From Aequoribacter fuscus (lineage in GTDB: Bacteria > Pseudomonadota > Gammaproteobacteria > Pseudomonadales > Halieaceae), in assembly GCF_009910365.1 (NCBI RefSeq), contig NZ_CP036423.1, forward strand, positions 496,001 to 560,000: a DNA stretch of 64,000 bases, written 5' to 3'. The notes under the pieces are model-generated. The model ran no database searches, was not told where the DNA came from, and saw only the letters and a program-made list of their open reading frames with translations. Position numbers and translations under genes: made by a program. This document shows, one piece after another, positions 8,491-16,570 of the stretch. Position 1 is the first letter of the stretch. Each line of letters opens with the position of its first letter.

Positions 8491-10857
8491 ATGAACATCA
8501 ATCGCAACCTAGTTAAAGTTATGTGCTTAGCCGTGGGCGCTGCTACCGGCGGCATGGTAAGCGCGCAAGAGGGCCAGCGAGTCGCTTTGGAAGAAGTGAT
8601 CGTAACGGCGCAGAAACGTGAAGAAAATCTTCAAGATATTCCTCTGTCGATTTCGGCAATTGGCGCCGAAGAGCTCGATAGTCGCTCCATTGAAAGCCTC
8701 GGAGACCTTAACGCTGTTGTCCCTAACGTCATGATTCGGCAGAATCCAGGGGCCCGTTTGATCTCCACGACTGCGATCCGAGGTAGCGGGCAAGGTCAGC
8801 CAGCAATCTGGATCGATGCGCCTGTAGGTATTTACCTTAATGGTATTTATCTAGGTAAAACCCAAGGCTCTGTCTTCGATGTTGTCGACATTGAGCGTGT
8901 TGAGGTGTTGCGCGGACCTCAAGGCACACTCTTTGGTCGTAATACCGAGGGTGGCGCCATCAACTTTGTAACTCGCAGACCCTCAGGTGAGATGAGTGGT
9001 TCAGCGCGTATTGAGCTGGGTAACTACGATCGTCAAGTTGCTCGTTTGCAAATGGATCTCCCTAAGATGGGTGATACCTCTATCAGCTTTGGTCTGCGCA
9101 GAGAGCAAGCGGATGGATGGGCTACTAACATGAGTGGGCCGGATTTGGGCTCTACAGATAATCAGGCTTTCCGAACCTCGGTCTTATGGGAGCCCTCAGA
9201 CAAATTGACCCTACTGTATGACTTCGACTACACGCATACGGATCAGACGCCAATACCAACGAGCTTATTCGCTGCTGACGGATGGCGTGGTGGTTTTCCA
9301 GCAATCTTTGGACCTTATCTAGGTGGTTTAATCGAAGCGGGTATTACGCCTTACATTACAACATCTCGCCCTAAGACGGTCAGTACCAATGTAGCGAATG
9401 GTCAAGCCGAAGTTTACGAATACAATAGAGGCCGCTCTCATTCGTTAACGCTCGAGTACGATTTGACAGACCAAGATCAGTTAAAGTACATCGGCTCTAA
9501 TAGAACGATGAATTTTGAAGACTCTCAGGATATTGATGGTACTAATCTAGTGACGATCAACGCTCCTTTCGTTAATGCCCAGAACGCATGGGGTATGTCC
9601 GCGAGCTACAATCGTAAAACTGATTACGAGCAAATGTCGCATGAGTTACAGTGGATCGCATCTCGTGATACTGTGAATTGGGTTGCTGGTGTCTATTATT
9701 TCGAAGATGAAGGCGAGACGAACGGAAGCCAAGAATTCACCTTGTTCGGTCTTCCTCCGCAGCAGTCAAATTATGCAGCGGATACGGAAGCCTGGGCGGT
9801 CTACGGTCAAATGGACTTCGCGATCAATGAGTCATTGACAGCGACCTTTGGTGCTCGATACACAGAAGAAGAACGTACTGGCTGGACACATCGATACATG
9901 ACTGCAGGTTTTGGTGGGGCGTTCGTGATGGACACTCCTGGAATCCCTGGTTTAGCTTTGTTGCCATACACCACATATAGCGACACATTTGATGATATGA
10001 GTCCAATGTTTGCTTTGTCATATCAAATGTCAGAGAACGCAACGCTGTATGCGCGTATGGCTAAAGGGTTCAAGAGCGGTGGTTTCAGTTCTGAAGTTGC
10101 CGATGCGAGCGTTGTAAATCCTTTTCAGCCTCAAACTTCATTATCAAAAGAAGTTGGCTTTAAGTCAGAACTGATGGATGGCCGAGCGCGTTTGAACGTC
10201 GCACTGTTCCAAAACTCGATTGATGATCAGCACATTACGCAGTTGTTACCAGGTACAACACAGTCACTGGTGACCAACGCGGGTGAGTCAACCTACCAAG
10301 GTTTTGAGGTTGAATTTGCGATTCAGCTGACAGAGGACTGGAGGTTGTCAGGTAACTATGGTTACTTAGACGCGTCTTATGACAAGTACCCCGATTCACC
10401 AATTGTGTTCACCAACGGTGTGCCCGCAACTGATTCAACGGCCCCGCTGATTGATACAGCCTCTAACCGCTTGCCAGGCTATGCTCCTGAGTCTACCTAT
10501 TCGCTACAGTTAAACGGAACCCTGGCGCGCTTGAGCATTGGTGAAGTTAACTTAATGATTGATTACAGCTACACAGATGATATGTATCTTTACTCGGTTA
10601 ACAAGAGTTTAACTGCGCCTAACGCGGGTGGTTCATACAGTGTTGCGACAAACAGCATTCCTTCGATAGAAAACTTGAATGCTCGCTTGTCTCTCAATGA
10701 CGTTGCCGCTGGAAACGGTACCATGGACTTTTCGTTCTTCGTTCGCAATGCCATGGACGAGGACAAGATGATTCAAGGCATCGACTTCGGTATGTTCCGC
10801 ACGGCCAACTGGCAAGAGCCACGCACTTACGTGTTCTCAGCGACTTACAACTGGTAA
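8491..10857 (+). CDS. TonB-dependent outer-membrane receptor
   Basis: 788-aa outer-membrane gated channel for active uptake of an unknown ligand using TonB/ExbBD energy. Signal peptide ending near VSAQ, TonB box region ALEEVIVTAQKRE (~25-37), plug domain (~45-165, motifs AIRGSG and VEVLRGPQGTLFGRNTEGGAINF), then a 22-strand barrel ending in an aromatic residue (TYNW). I place the start at 8491, 12 nt after GAGAGGAG, instead of the in-frame ATG at 8470. Plug motifs resemble the large marine IPR-type receptors often linked to terpenoid, steroid or siderophore uptake; the ligand cannot be read from sequence. Ends in a strong terminator, so it is monocistronic. Confidence 0.93.
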   Translation: MNINRNLVKVMCLAVGAATGGMVSAQEGQRVALEEVIVTAQKREENLQDIPLSISAIGAEELDSRSIESLGDLNAVVPNVMIRQNPGARLISTTAIRGSGQGQPAIWIDAPVGIYLNGIYLGKTQGSVFDVVDIERVEVLRGPQGTLFGRNTEGGAINFVTRRPSGEMSGSARIELGNYDRQVARLQMDLPKMGDTSISFGLRREQADGWATNMSGPDLGSTDNQAFRTSVLWEPSDKLTLLYDFDYTHTDQTPIPTSLFAADGWRGGFPAIFGPYLGGLIEAGITPYITTSRPKTVSTNVANGQAEVYEYNRGRSHSLTLEYDLTDQDQLKYIGSNRTMNFEDSQDIDGTNLVTINAPFVNAQNAWGMSASYNRKTDYEQMSHELQWIASRDTVNWVAGVYYFEDEGETNGSQEFTLFGLPPQQSNYAADTEAWAVYGQMDFAINESLTATFGARYTEEERTGWTHRYMTAGFGGAFVMDTPGIPGLALLPYTTYSDTFDDMSPMFALSYQMSENATLYARMAKGFKSGGFSSEVADASVVNPFQPQTSLSKEVGFKSELMDGRARLNVALFQNSIDDQHITQLLPGTTQSLVTNAGESTYQGFEVEFAIQLTEDWRLSGNYGYLDASYDKYPDSPIVFTNGVPATDSTAPLIDTASNRLPGYAPESTYSLQLNGTLARLSIGEVNLMIDYSYTDDMYLYSVNKSLTAPNAGGSYSVATNSIPSIENLNARLSLNDVAAGNGTMDFSFFVRNAMDEDKMIQGIDFGMFRTANWQEPRTYVFSATYNW

Positions 10858-10877
10858 GCGCTAGAACTGATAATCAA

Positions 10878-10905
10878 GGCGGGGTTGCTACCCCGCCTTT
10901 TTTTT
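10878..10905 (+). terminator. Rho-independent terminator of the 8491 receptor
   Basis: Perfect 7-bp stem GGCGGGG / CCCCGCC, loop ttgcta, followed by eight T; it begins 20 nt after the stop codon. Confidence 0.93.
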
Positions 10906-11001
10906 ACCTTCCGAAAGCCATCTGGCAAGCAATCGCTTCAAAGCTACAGGGCGTTCATGCCATGATGTGGCCTATAAAGATAACAGGCGAGACGGGTTGT
11001 T

Positions 11002-12108
11002 GTGACAGAGCCAGACGTATTAGATGTCTACGGACTTAAAGTATCCTACTTTAGTGGCAAGCTGGAATCGTTTTTACGCTACAAAGGCATTCCGTATCGA
11101 TTTCATGCGATGACGGCGAAGCAATTTATGCACACTATTCCCGAGGCCACGGGTGCTATGCAAATGCCAGCGGTGCAGCTTAACGATGGTCGTTGGTTGA
11201 CTGATACCACCCCGATGATTGAGTGGCTCGATGAGCGCTACCCCAAACATACGATTTATCCCAGTGATCCTGTTCAGAAATTCATAGGCTGCTTGATCGA
11301 AGATTACGCCGATGAATGGTTGTGGCGTCCCGCCATGCATTTTCGGTGGAGTTATCCCTTAAGCGCGAAGTTGCTGGTGCAGCAAATCACTGATGATATG
11401 GGGCGGGATATCCCAGCGCCAGGCTGGTTGAAGCGTTGGCGAACTCGTCGACGGCAATTTCAGAACTTTGTGAAAAATGACGGGGTTAACGCCACCAGCC
11501 GAGCACACATAGAAGGTTCGTACTTGCGGTTGCTGCAGGCCCTGCGAACGGCCTTGGCTAATAAGCCTTTTTTGTTGGGGCAGCGGCCGACGATTGCTGA
11601 TATCGGTCTCATGGGTCCCTGTTTACGTCATTTTGCGATGGACCCAACCCCTGGTGCGATTATGCGCGAGGAGTATCCAGACGTGATGGCTTGGGTTTAT
11701 CGTGTTTGGGCTGCACGTGCTGATCGCTGTGAAGGGCCGCTCGACTCGGGTGTTCCTGTTGATCTGGATCCTCTTTTAATTGAAATCGCTGAGACTCATA
11801 TCCCGGCGCTCATCGCGAATGCACAGGCCTGGCAGCAAGACCAAGAGCTGCATAACTTTACCGTGCAGGCTACATTGTACAAGAACATCCGCACCTCTCC
11901 ATATCGCGTATGGTGTCTGGAACGCTTACAAGAGCGATTAAAAGGGCTTGACGCTGTCGACCGCAAGCGATTGGATCAGCGTTTGAACAGTATCCCTATC
12001 ATTTCTGGTTTAGAGTATTTGGGCTCTGTTCAAAGTGGTTACGACCCAGAGCACCGGGCACCTTTTATTCGAAAGTCTTGGCCCGTATTCAATAAGATTC
12101 GCGGCTAG
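11002..12108 (+). CDS. Glutathione S-transferase-like protein
   Basis: 368 aa, longer than a classical GST (~210 aa). N-terminal thioredoxin-like half (~6-85; motifs DVYGLKVSYFSGKLE and the cis-Pro region AMQMPAVQLNDG, then LTDTTPMIEWLDERYP) and an all-helical C-terminal half (PFLLGQRPTIADIGLMGP around 190-210). The last ~120 residues extend beyond the usual GST C-domain and are unrecognised. GTG start at 11002. Substrate unknown; it stands alone between two hairpins. Cytosolic, as no signal peptide is present. Confidence 0.82.
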   Translation: MTEPDVLDVYGLKVSYFSGKLESFLRYKGIPYRFHAMTAKQFMHTIPEATGAMQMPAVQLNDGRWLTDTTPMIEWLDERYPKHTIYPSDPVQKFIGCLIEDYADEWLWRPAMHFRWSYPLSAKLLVQQITDDMGRDIPAPGWLKRWRTRRRQFQNFVKNDGVNATSRAHIEGSYLRLLQALRTALANKPFLLGQRPTIADIGLMGPCLRHFAMDPTPGAIMREEYPDVMAWVYRVWAARADRCEGPLDSGVPVDLDPLLIEIAETHIPALIANAQAWQQDQELHNFTVQATLYKNIRTSPYRVWCLERLQERLKGLDAVDRKRLDQRLNSIPIISGLEYLGSVQSGYDPEHRAPFIRKSWPVFNKIRG

Positions 12109-12157
12109 TCGCTTGTGTAAAGTCATCTGTATAGGCGGCGAGAGCGCTCGACAGGAT

Positions 12158-12189
12158 GGGCGCTGGCTGGGCTAATCATGCCAGCGCCC
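12158..12189. terminator. Strong hairpin between convergent genes
   Basis: Perfect 10-bp stem GGGCGCTGGC / GCCAGCGCCC with a 12-nt loop, between the GST-like gene (+) and the acyl-CoA synthetase (-). Neither side has a T-run, so it is either a weak bidirectional terminator or an RNA-end stabiliser. Confidence 0.5.
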
Positions 12190-12195
12190 GCGCGA

Positions 12196-14127
12196 TTAGT
12201 CGGATGACTGTAGCCTTGTTTTAAAGGTGTACAGAGCCAAGGTTTCCTCGAGCATCTGATGCTTGTCACTGGGCAGCGTGATGTGCGCGACAATTCCCAG
12301 TTTGTTGTCTTGTTCTACCACGACAGCGTTAAGGTCAATACCTAGCTGCGTAGCTTCATTGCGCACCACATACTCAATTTCTCGCATCACCAAGGCGGGC
12401 TTGAAGGTCTTACCAACCGCCGTTAGTGGCAGTGCATCGATAATAATAACGTCCTTAGGTATCGCTGCGCGCTCTGACAATCGCGCGGTGAGGTCGGTCA
12501 GCAGTTCTTCCGCGGATACGGTGGCGCCCTCGCTTACTTGGACATAGGCAACGGGAACTTCGCCTGCGTGTTTGTCTGGGCGGCCTACGGCAGCTGAAAG
12601 GGCAACGGCAGGGTGCGCGGCTAATGCTTCTTCAATCATTTTAGGATCGATGTTGTGACCGCCCCGAATGATCAGCTCTTTTTTACGTCCGGTTAGCCAG
12701 ATGTAGCCGTCGGCATCAATGCGTCCAAGGTCACCGGTGTTGAGCCAGGTCTCGGGGTCGTCGGGAATAGTGACCCAAGCACCTGTGTTTTGCGCCTCGT
12801 CCAAGTAACCGGCAAATTTGTTCGGCCCTTTTAAAATAATGACGCCAATTTCATCGGTGTTTGCATCGCGCACATAGGCACCACGATCATCCAAGACGGC
12901 TGTTTTGAGTTGTTCCCACGGGATTCGAATGCCAATGGACCCCACCCGTTGCTCGCCATCGGCGGGGCAGATCGAGGCCACCGTTGTGCTTTCGGTCAAG
13001 CCATAGCCCTCTAACACCTTCATACCGGTGGCGGCTTCAAATTTATTCAGTAGCTCGACGGGCATGGGTGCCGCGCCACAAATCGCGTACATTAAAGACG
13101 ATAAATCGTGGCTCTGCGTAGAGGCCTGCAGCAAGCCAGCAAATGCTGTGGGCACGCCCGAGAATGAAGCGACCTGATGATGCGCACAAATAGCCCAGAA
13201 ATTTTCCATGAGTCCCGGTGTTCTATAACCTGCCGGCGGTGCCAGAAGCGAATGCGCGCCACAAGCGAATACGGCAAGCCCTGTTCCAAGTTGTGCATTG
13301 ACATGAAACAAAGGCAGGCACGTAAACAGCGTCTTGCCAGGTTGCATCAATTTGGGCGCCATCGCGGCTAACTGCAGGACATTGGCGGTTTCGTTGCGGT
13401 GGGTGTGCCGGGCGATTTTAGGTAATCCCGTGGTGCCGCCTGTGCAGAAATAAGAGGCAATGTCTTGCGCTTGAGGAGGCTCAAAGTCTAGCGCTTGGCC
13501 CGATTCTTTGGCGAGTTCTTGGTGGAAATCCAAAACGGGCAAGCCTGCGATTGAGTCGGGAAGCCCAGCGCTGCGTTCTACTCTTGCGGTACCCTGCGGT
13601 GCACCGGGTAGGTGACGCAGTGGGTCGATGGCCAAAACACCTTTTGGTTTGGTGCTGGCGTTGCTCCAGAGTGACAAAGCTTCCTCGACCCGATCCCAAA
13701 TTTCTGGATTAGGTGTTGGTGCTAAAGTCACAATCCACTGTGTTTTGGCGTTCTCTAACAGTTGACGCATTGAGTCGCCTTCTAACAGGCTATTGACTGC
13801 GAACACGATGCCCGCGGTTTCACCTCCCCAAATACACAGGTGCGTTTCGGGTAGGTTGGGCAGGACATAGGCAATGACGTCACCTCGACCTATGCCCAAA
13901 CGGCGAAAGCAGTTAGCCGCGCGCGTGATGTCTTGCAACCATTCGCTGTAAGTCCATGTGGAGGGCGTAGCGTAAGTATCGGCGCTGATAAAAAACGACA
14001 AGGCGGTGTTGTTTGGATTAAGCGCGGCACCATCGGCAATCATTTGGTAGGTCGATGTTAAATGCTCGAAGGGGTTTGGGTTTTGTCGCTCAAGTGCCTC
14101 GATAGACGCTAGATCCGTAATACTCAT
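12196..14127 (-). CDS. AMP-forming acyl-CoA synthetase
   Basis: 643-aa adenylate-forming enzyme of the ANL superfamily that activates a carboxylic acid, probably a fatty acid, to its CoA thioester. Motifs in order: P-loop TGGTTGLPKIARHTH, GYGLTEST (A5), TGDLGRIDADGY and GRKKELIIRGGHNI (A7-A8), and the C-terminal catalytic lysine region LTAVGKTFKPAL (A10). Full family length and no missing motif. No neighbouring beta-oxidation gene defines the substrate; I recall similar long FadD-like proteins in marine gammaproteobacteria. The start ATG is at 14127. Confidence 0.9.
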   Translation of the reverse strand: MSITDLASIEALERQNPNPFEHLTSTYQMIADGAALNPNNTALSFFISADTYATPSTWTYSEWLQDITRAANCFRRLGIGRGDVIAYVLPNLPETHLCIWGGETAGIVFAVNSLLEGDSMRQLLENAKTQWIVTLAPTPNPEIWDRVEEALSLWSNASTKPKGVLAIDPLRHLPGAPQGTARVERSAGLPDSIAGLPVLDFHQELAKESGQALDFEPPQAQDIASYFCTGGTTGLPKIARHTHRNETANVLQLAAMAPKLMQPGKTLFTCLPLFHVNAQLGTGLAVFACGAHSLLAPPAGYRTPGLMENFWAICAHHQVASFSGVPTAFAGLLQASTQSHDLSSLMYAICGAAPMPVELLNKFEAATGMKVLEGYGLTESTTVASICPADGEQRVGSIGIRIPWEQLKTAVLDDRGAYVRDANTDEIGVIILKGPNKFAGYLDEAQNTGAWVTIPDDPETWLNTGDLGRIDADGYIWLTGRKKELIIRGGHNIDPKMIEEALAAHPAVALSAAVGRPDKHAGEVPVAYVQVSEGATVSAEELLTDLTARLSERAAIPKDVIIIDALPLTAVGKTFKPALVMREIEYVVRNEATQLGIDLNAVVVEQDNKLGIVAHITLPSDKHQMLEETLALYTFKTRLQSSD

Positions 14128-14305
14128 TGTTGCCTCTGCAGTGCTTGCTTATGGAATGCGCAGCGTATCGGCTGCTTTGCAATCTGAATGTAGAGTGTAA
14201 CGGAAATAGCCTCGGGCGTGGAAATGATAAGCCTGAACCGTAAGACTTGAGCTCAGTGGTATCCTTAAAGTCGGCTATGGTTTAGCCGACAGACGATGCA
14301 ATACG

Positions 14306-15208
14306 CTAGACGGATGCCGCTTGTAAAGCCTGCTCAGCCAGGAGATAAGCACCCGAGATCCCCGATAAGATGTCTAGACTGGGTGACTGAATCACCGTGC
14401 TTAACTCGTCGACATGATGGAACCGGCCGAGATATCCACCCAATTGCTCGAAAGCGCTAAGGCGCACGCGGTTCAGCAAGCCATCGGTCAGCGAGACGCC
14501 ACCCCCAAGGACAATGTAATTGGGCGCATAGGTCAGTAGTAAATTGGCGGCAAAGCTACCCAAGTAGTAGCCGATAATATCGTGCGAGTGATGAGCGCTG
14601 CCAAGCGCACTCAAGTCTTTACCCCAACGATCAATAATCGATGGGCCGCAGGCGAGTCCCTCAAGACACGCACCGTGTATCGGGCAGTGCCCCGCATAGT
14701 TATCGTCGGGGTGATGCGGGAGTCGAATATGGCCCATTTCTGGATGATGCACACCATTACTCACTTGTCCGTTATCGACTACGCCCGCACCAATACCCGT
14801 GCCCACAGTAATGTAGATTAAGCGCCCATTATCTTGAGGTAGCAGTGATTTGGCTTCGGCTAATGCTGCTGCGTTAACATCAGATTCGATCTTTAGGGGG
14901 ACATTAAACTGGGAAAACGTACTTAACAGGTCGGCACCCGTCCAATGTGGCTTGGGTGTTTTTCCGATCACGCCGTAGTCGCTGTCATTTGGGTTGATCC
15001 CGATGGGGCCAAAGCTGCCAATACCGATGGCTTGGATAGCGCCTTGCTGCTTGATTTGCTCGGCAATGAAGTCGACCGCTGCACCCATTGTAACTTTCGG
15101 ATGCTCGGTCGGGATTCGGGTTTGTGCGGCTGTCTCTGGGCTGGAGCCAACGCTGACCAGCCATTTGGTGCCGCCAGCTTCTATCGCTGCGAAAATAGCT
15201 TGGCTCAT
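14306..15208 (-). CDS. ROK-family fructokinase
   Basis: 300-aa sugar kinase that would phosphorylate fructose to fructose-6-phosphate in the cytoplasm. ATP/phosphate motif AIEAGGTKW at the N-terminus (the EAGGTK form typical of ROK fructokinases), VGTGIGAGVV near the middle, and the zinc-binding signature GHIRLPHHPDDN-x4-CPIHGACLEGLACGPSI. The ATG overlaps the stop of the MFS gene by 4 bp (ATGA), so both form one operon transcribed away from the TonB receptor. With the adjacent LacI regulator and the broken GH-J enzyme this points to use of a fructose-containing sugar. Mannokinase activity is an alternative. Confidence 0.87.
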   Translation of the reverse strand: MSQAIFAAIEAGGTKWLVSVGSSPETAAQTRIPTEHPKVTMGAAVDFIAEQIKQQGAIQAIGIGSFGPIGINPNDSDYGVIGKTPKPHWTGADLLSTFSQFNVPLKIESDVNAAALAEAKSLLPQDNGRLIYITVGTGIGAGVVDNGQVSNGVHHPEMGHIRLPHHPDDNYAGHCPIHGACLEGLACGPSIIDRWGKDLSALGSAHHSHDIIGYYLGSFAANLLLTYAPNYIVLGGGVSLTDGLLNRVRLSAFEQLGGYLGRFHHVDELSTVIQSPSLDILSGISGAYLLAEQALQAASV

Positions 15209-16404
15209 AAATTTGCCTGCCCTTCAGCCAGCCGACTTTGTGTCGGGTCCAGCCACCAATTGACGAAGCTTAGGGCAAACAAAGTCACTGCACAGACTGC
15301 CGTGAACACAAAGCCATAAAACACTTGCCCAAACATATCACCCAGAATGCCCATCACCATGGGGCCAAGTGCTGCCGCCACCGCGGTAAAAAATAAGATA
15401 ACACCGGCAATTGCGCCATGTTGGGCAGGCCTGAAACAAGAAATCCCTTTCGAATTGATTGTTGGGTAAAGCACCGACATAAACAACCCTGAGATAGGTA
15501 ATAAGACTGCGGCGGCGTTGACACCGAATATCATTGCTCCGACATAACACAGCGCTACGGCACCGCTGAACAACATAAGAACTGTTTGCCAAGCAAACCT
15601 GTGTAAGATGTAAGCACCAACAAAACGGCCTAAAGCACGGCATACGAAAAATATAGACAGTGCGTAGGTTGCGAGCATTGGGACACTGCCATCGTAGTCC
15701 AGCAAATAGGTCGGCATCCACACGTAAATAGCGGCTTCCGCTACGACGTACAGTGCAATCGCCAAACTAAATCCGAGTGCGTATGGGTCTTTCAGCATGG
15801 CAAGTGTGTCGCTTAACGAAGTCTTGTCCTGCTCTGTGGACGTCGTTGGAGGGTAGGGTGTTCTCGCGGCAATCACAGCCAAAGTCAACGCAAAACCGCC
15901 GGCAATGACGTATAAGTAAATCCAAGAGACCTCTTGGTTGAGTAAATAGCTGACGATGGCGGGGCCAATGATGGCACCTACCGCAAAAAAACCTTCTGCC
16001 ATATTCATGGTTCGGGTGTGCTCGACGTTTGACCGTGATACATCCCCCATTAGACCGATGGCTGCCGTCTTAAAAATACCTATGGCTAAGCCCGATAGTG
16101 TGACTAACACCAGAAAGTGTGTGAAAGACGACCCGATCACGAAGGCAAAGCAGCATGCAGCGAACAAACCAAGCCCAAGTATAATGATCGCTTTTCGTCC
16201 AAATCGATCAGACAAAAAACCCAAACCGATACCGCTAACGGCAATAGCGATCATGGTGCCGTAGTGGAATGCGCTGGCCTGAGTGAGCGATAAATCGAAG
16301 GTTTTAATGATGACAGGGATGATTACGCCCACGGCGTCTGTCGTCATGGCGAAAATAAAAAACATCAGATACGTCAGTAGTCTGATAGAGCGGTTCGTAT
16401 CCAT
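15205..16404 (-). CDS. MFS sugar transporter
   Basis: 399-aa major facilitator protein with about 12 hydrophobic helices. The MFS loop 2-3 signature is GFLSDRFGRKAI at ~62-73. As the first gene of the operon with the fructokinase, it probably brings the sugar from periplasm to cytoplasm. Its promoter region overlaps the first LacI-type operator: TTGCAA, 16 bp, TACGAT on the minus strand places the operator on the -35 element. Substrate (sucrose, fructose or short fructan) is inferred from neighbours only. Confidence 0.88.
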   Translation of the reverse strand: MDTNRSIRLLTYLMFFIFAMTTDAVGVIIPVIIKTFDLSLTQASAFHYGTMIAIAVSGIGLGFLSDRFGRKAIIILGLGLFAACCFAFVIGSSFTHFLVLVTLSGLAIGIFKTAAIGLMGDVSRSNVEHTRTMNMAEGFFAVGAIIGPAIVSYLLNQEVSWIYLYVIAGGFALTLAVIAARTPYPPTTSTEQDKTSLSDTLAMLKDPYALGFSLAIALYVVAEAAIYVWMPTYLLDYDGSVPMLATYALSIFFVCRALGRFVGAYILHRFAWQTVLMLFSGAVALCYVGAMIFGVNAAAVLLPISGLFMSVLYPTINSKGISCFRPAQHGAIAGVILFFTAVAAALGPMVMGILGDMFGQVFYGFVFTAVCAVTLFALSFVNWWLDPTQSRLAEGQANL

Positions 16405-16456
16405 GACTGCGTTCCTATTATTTTTCGAGTTTGTATCGTATCACGAAAAAAAAAGA

Positions 16457-16472
16457 TTGCAATCGGTTGCAA
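16457..16472. promoter_or_regulatory. LacI-type operator 1
   Basis: TTGCAATCGGTTGCAA, an almost perfect palindrome with the central CG step characteristic of LacI/GalR operators. Lies in the divergent region between the MFS-fructokinase operon and the TonB receptor gene, over the predicted -35 of the former. Confidence 0.82.
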
Positions 16473-16478
16473 AATAAG

Positions 16479-16494
16479 TTGCAATCGGTTGTAA
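16479..16494. promoter_or_regulatory. LacI-type operator 2
   Basis: TTGCAATCGGTTGTAA, one base different from operator 1 and centred 22 bp (two helical turns) from it, so both sites face the same side of the DNA. Suits cooperative binding of two dimers. Confidence 0.8.
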
Positions 16495-16570
16495 CGCTGC
16501 TTTGTTGTAGTAGTAGCTGTGGTTTAAATCGCGAATAAGCGAAAATAACAAGACGAAAAAGGAGGACGCC

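Noticed and set aside
14945-15319. 124-aa plus-strand frame over the fructokinase
   Set aside because: Antisense shadow of a well-supported kinase gene; no ribosome site or family match.
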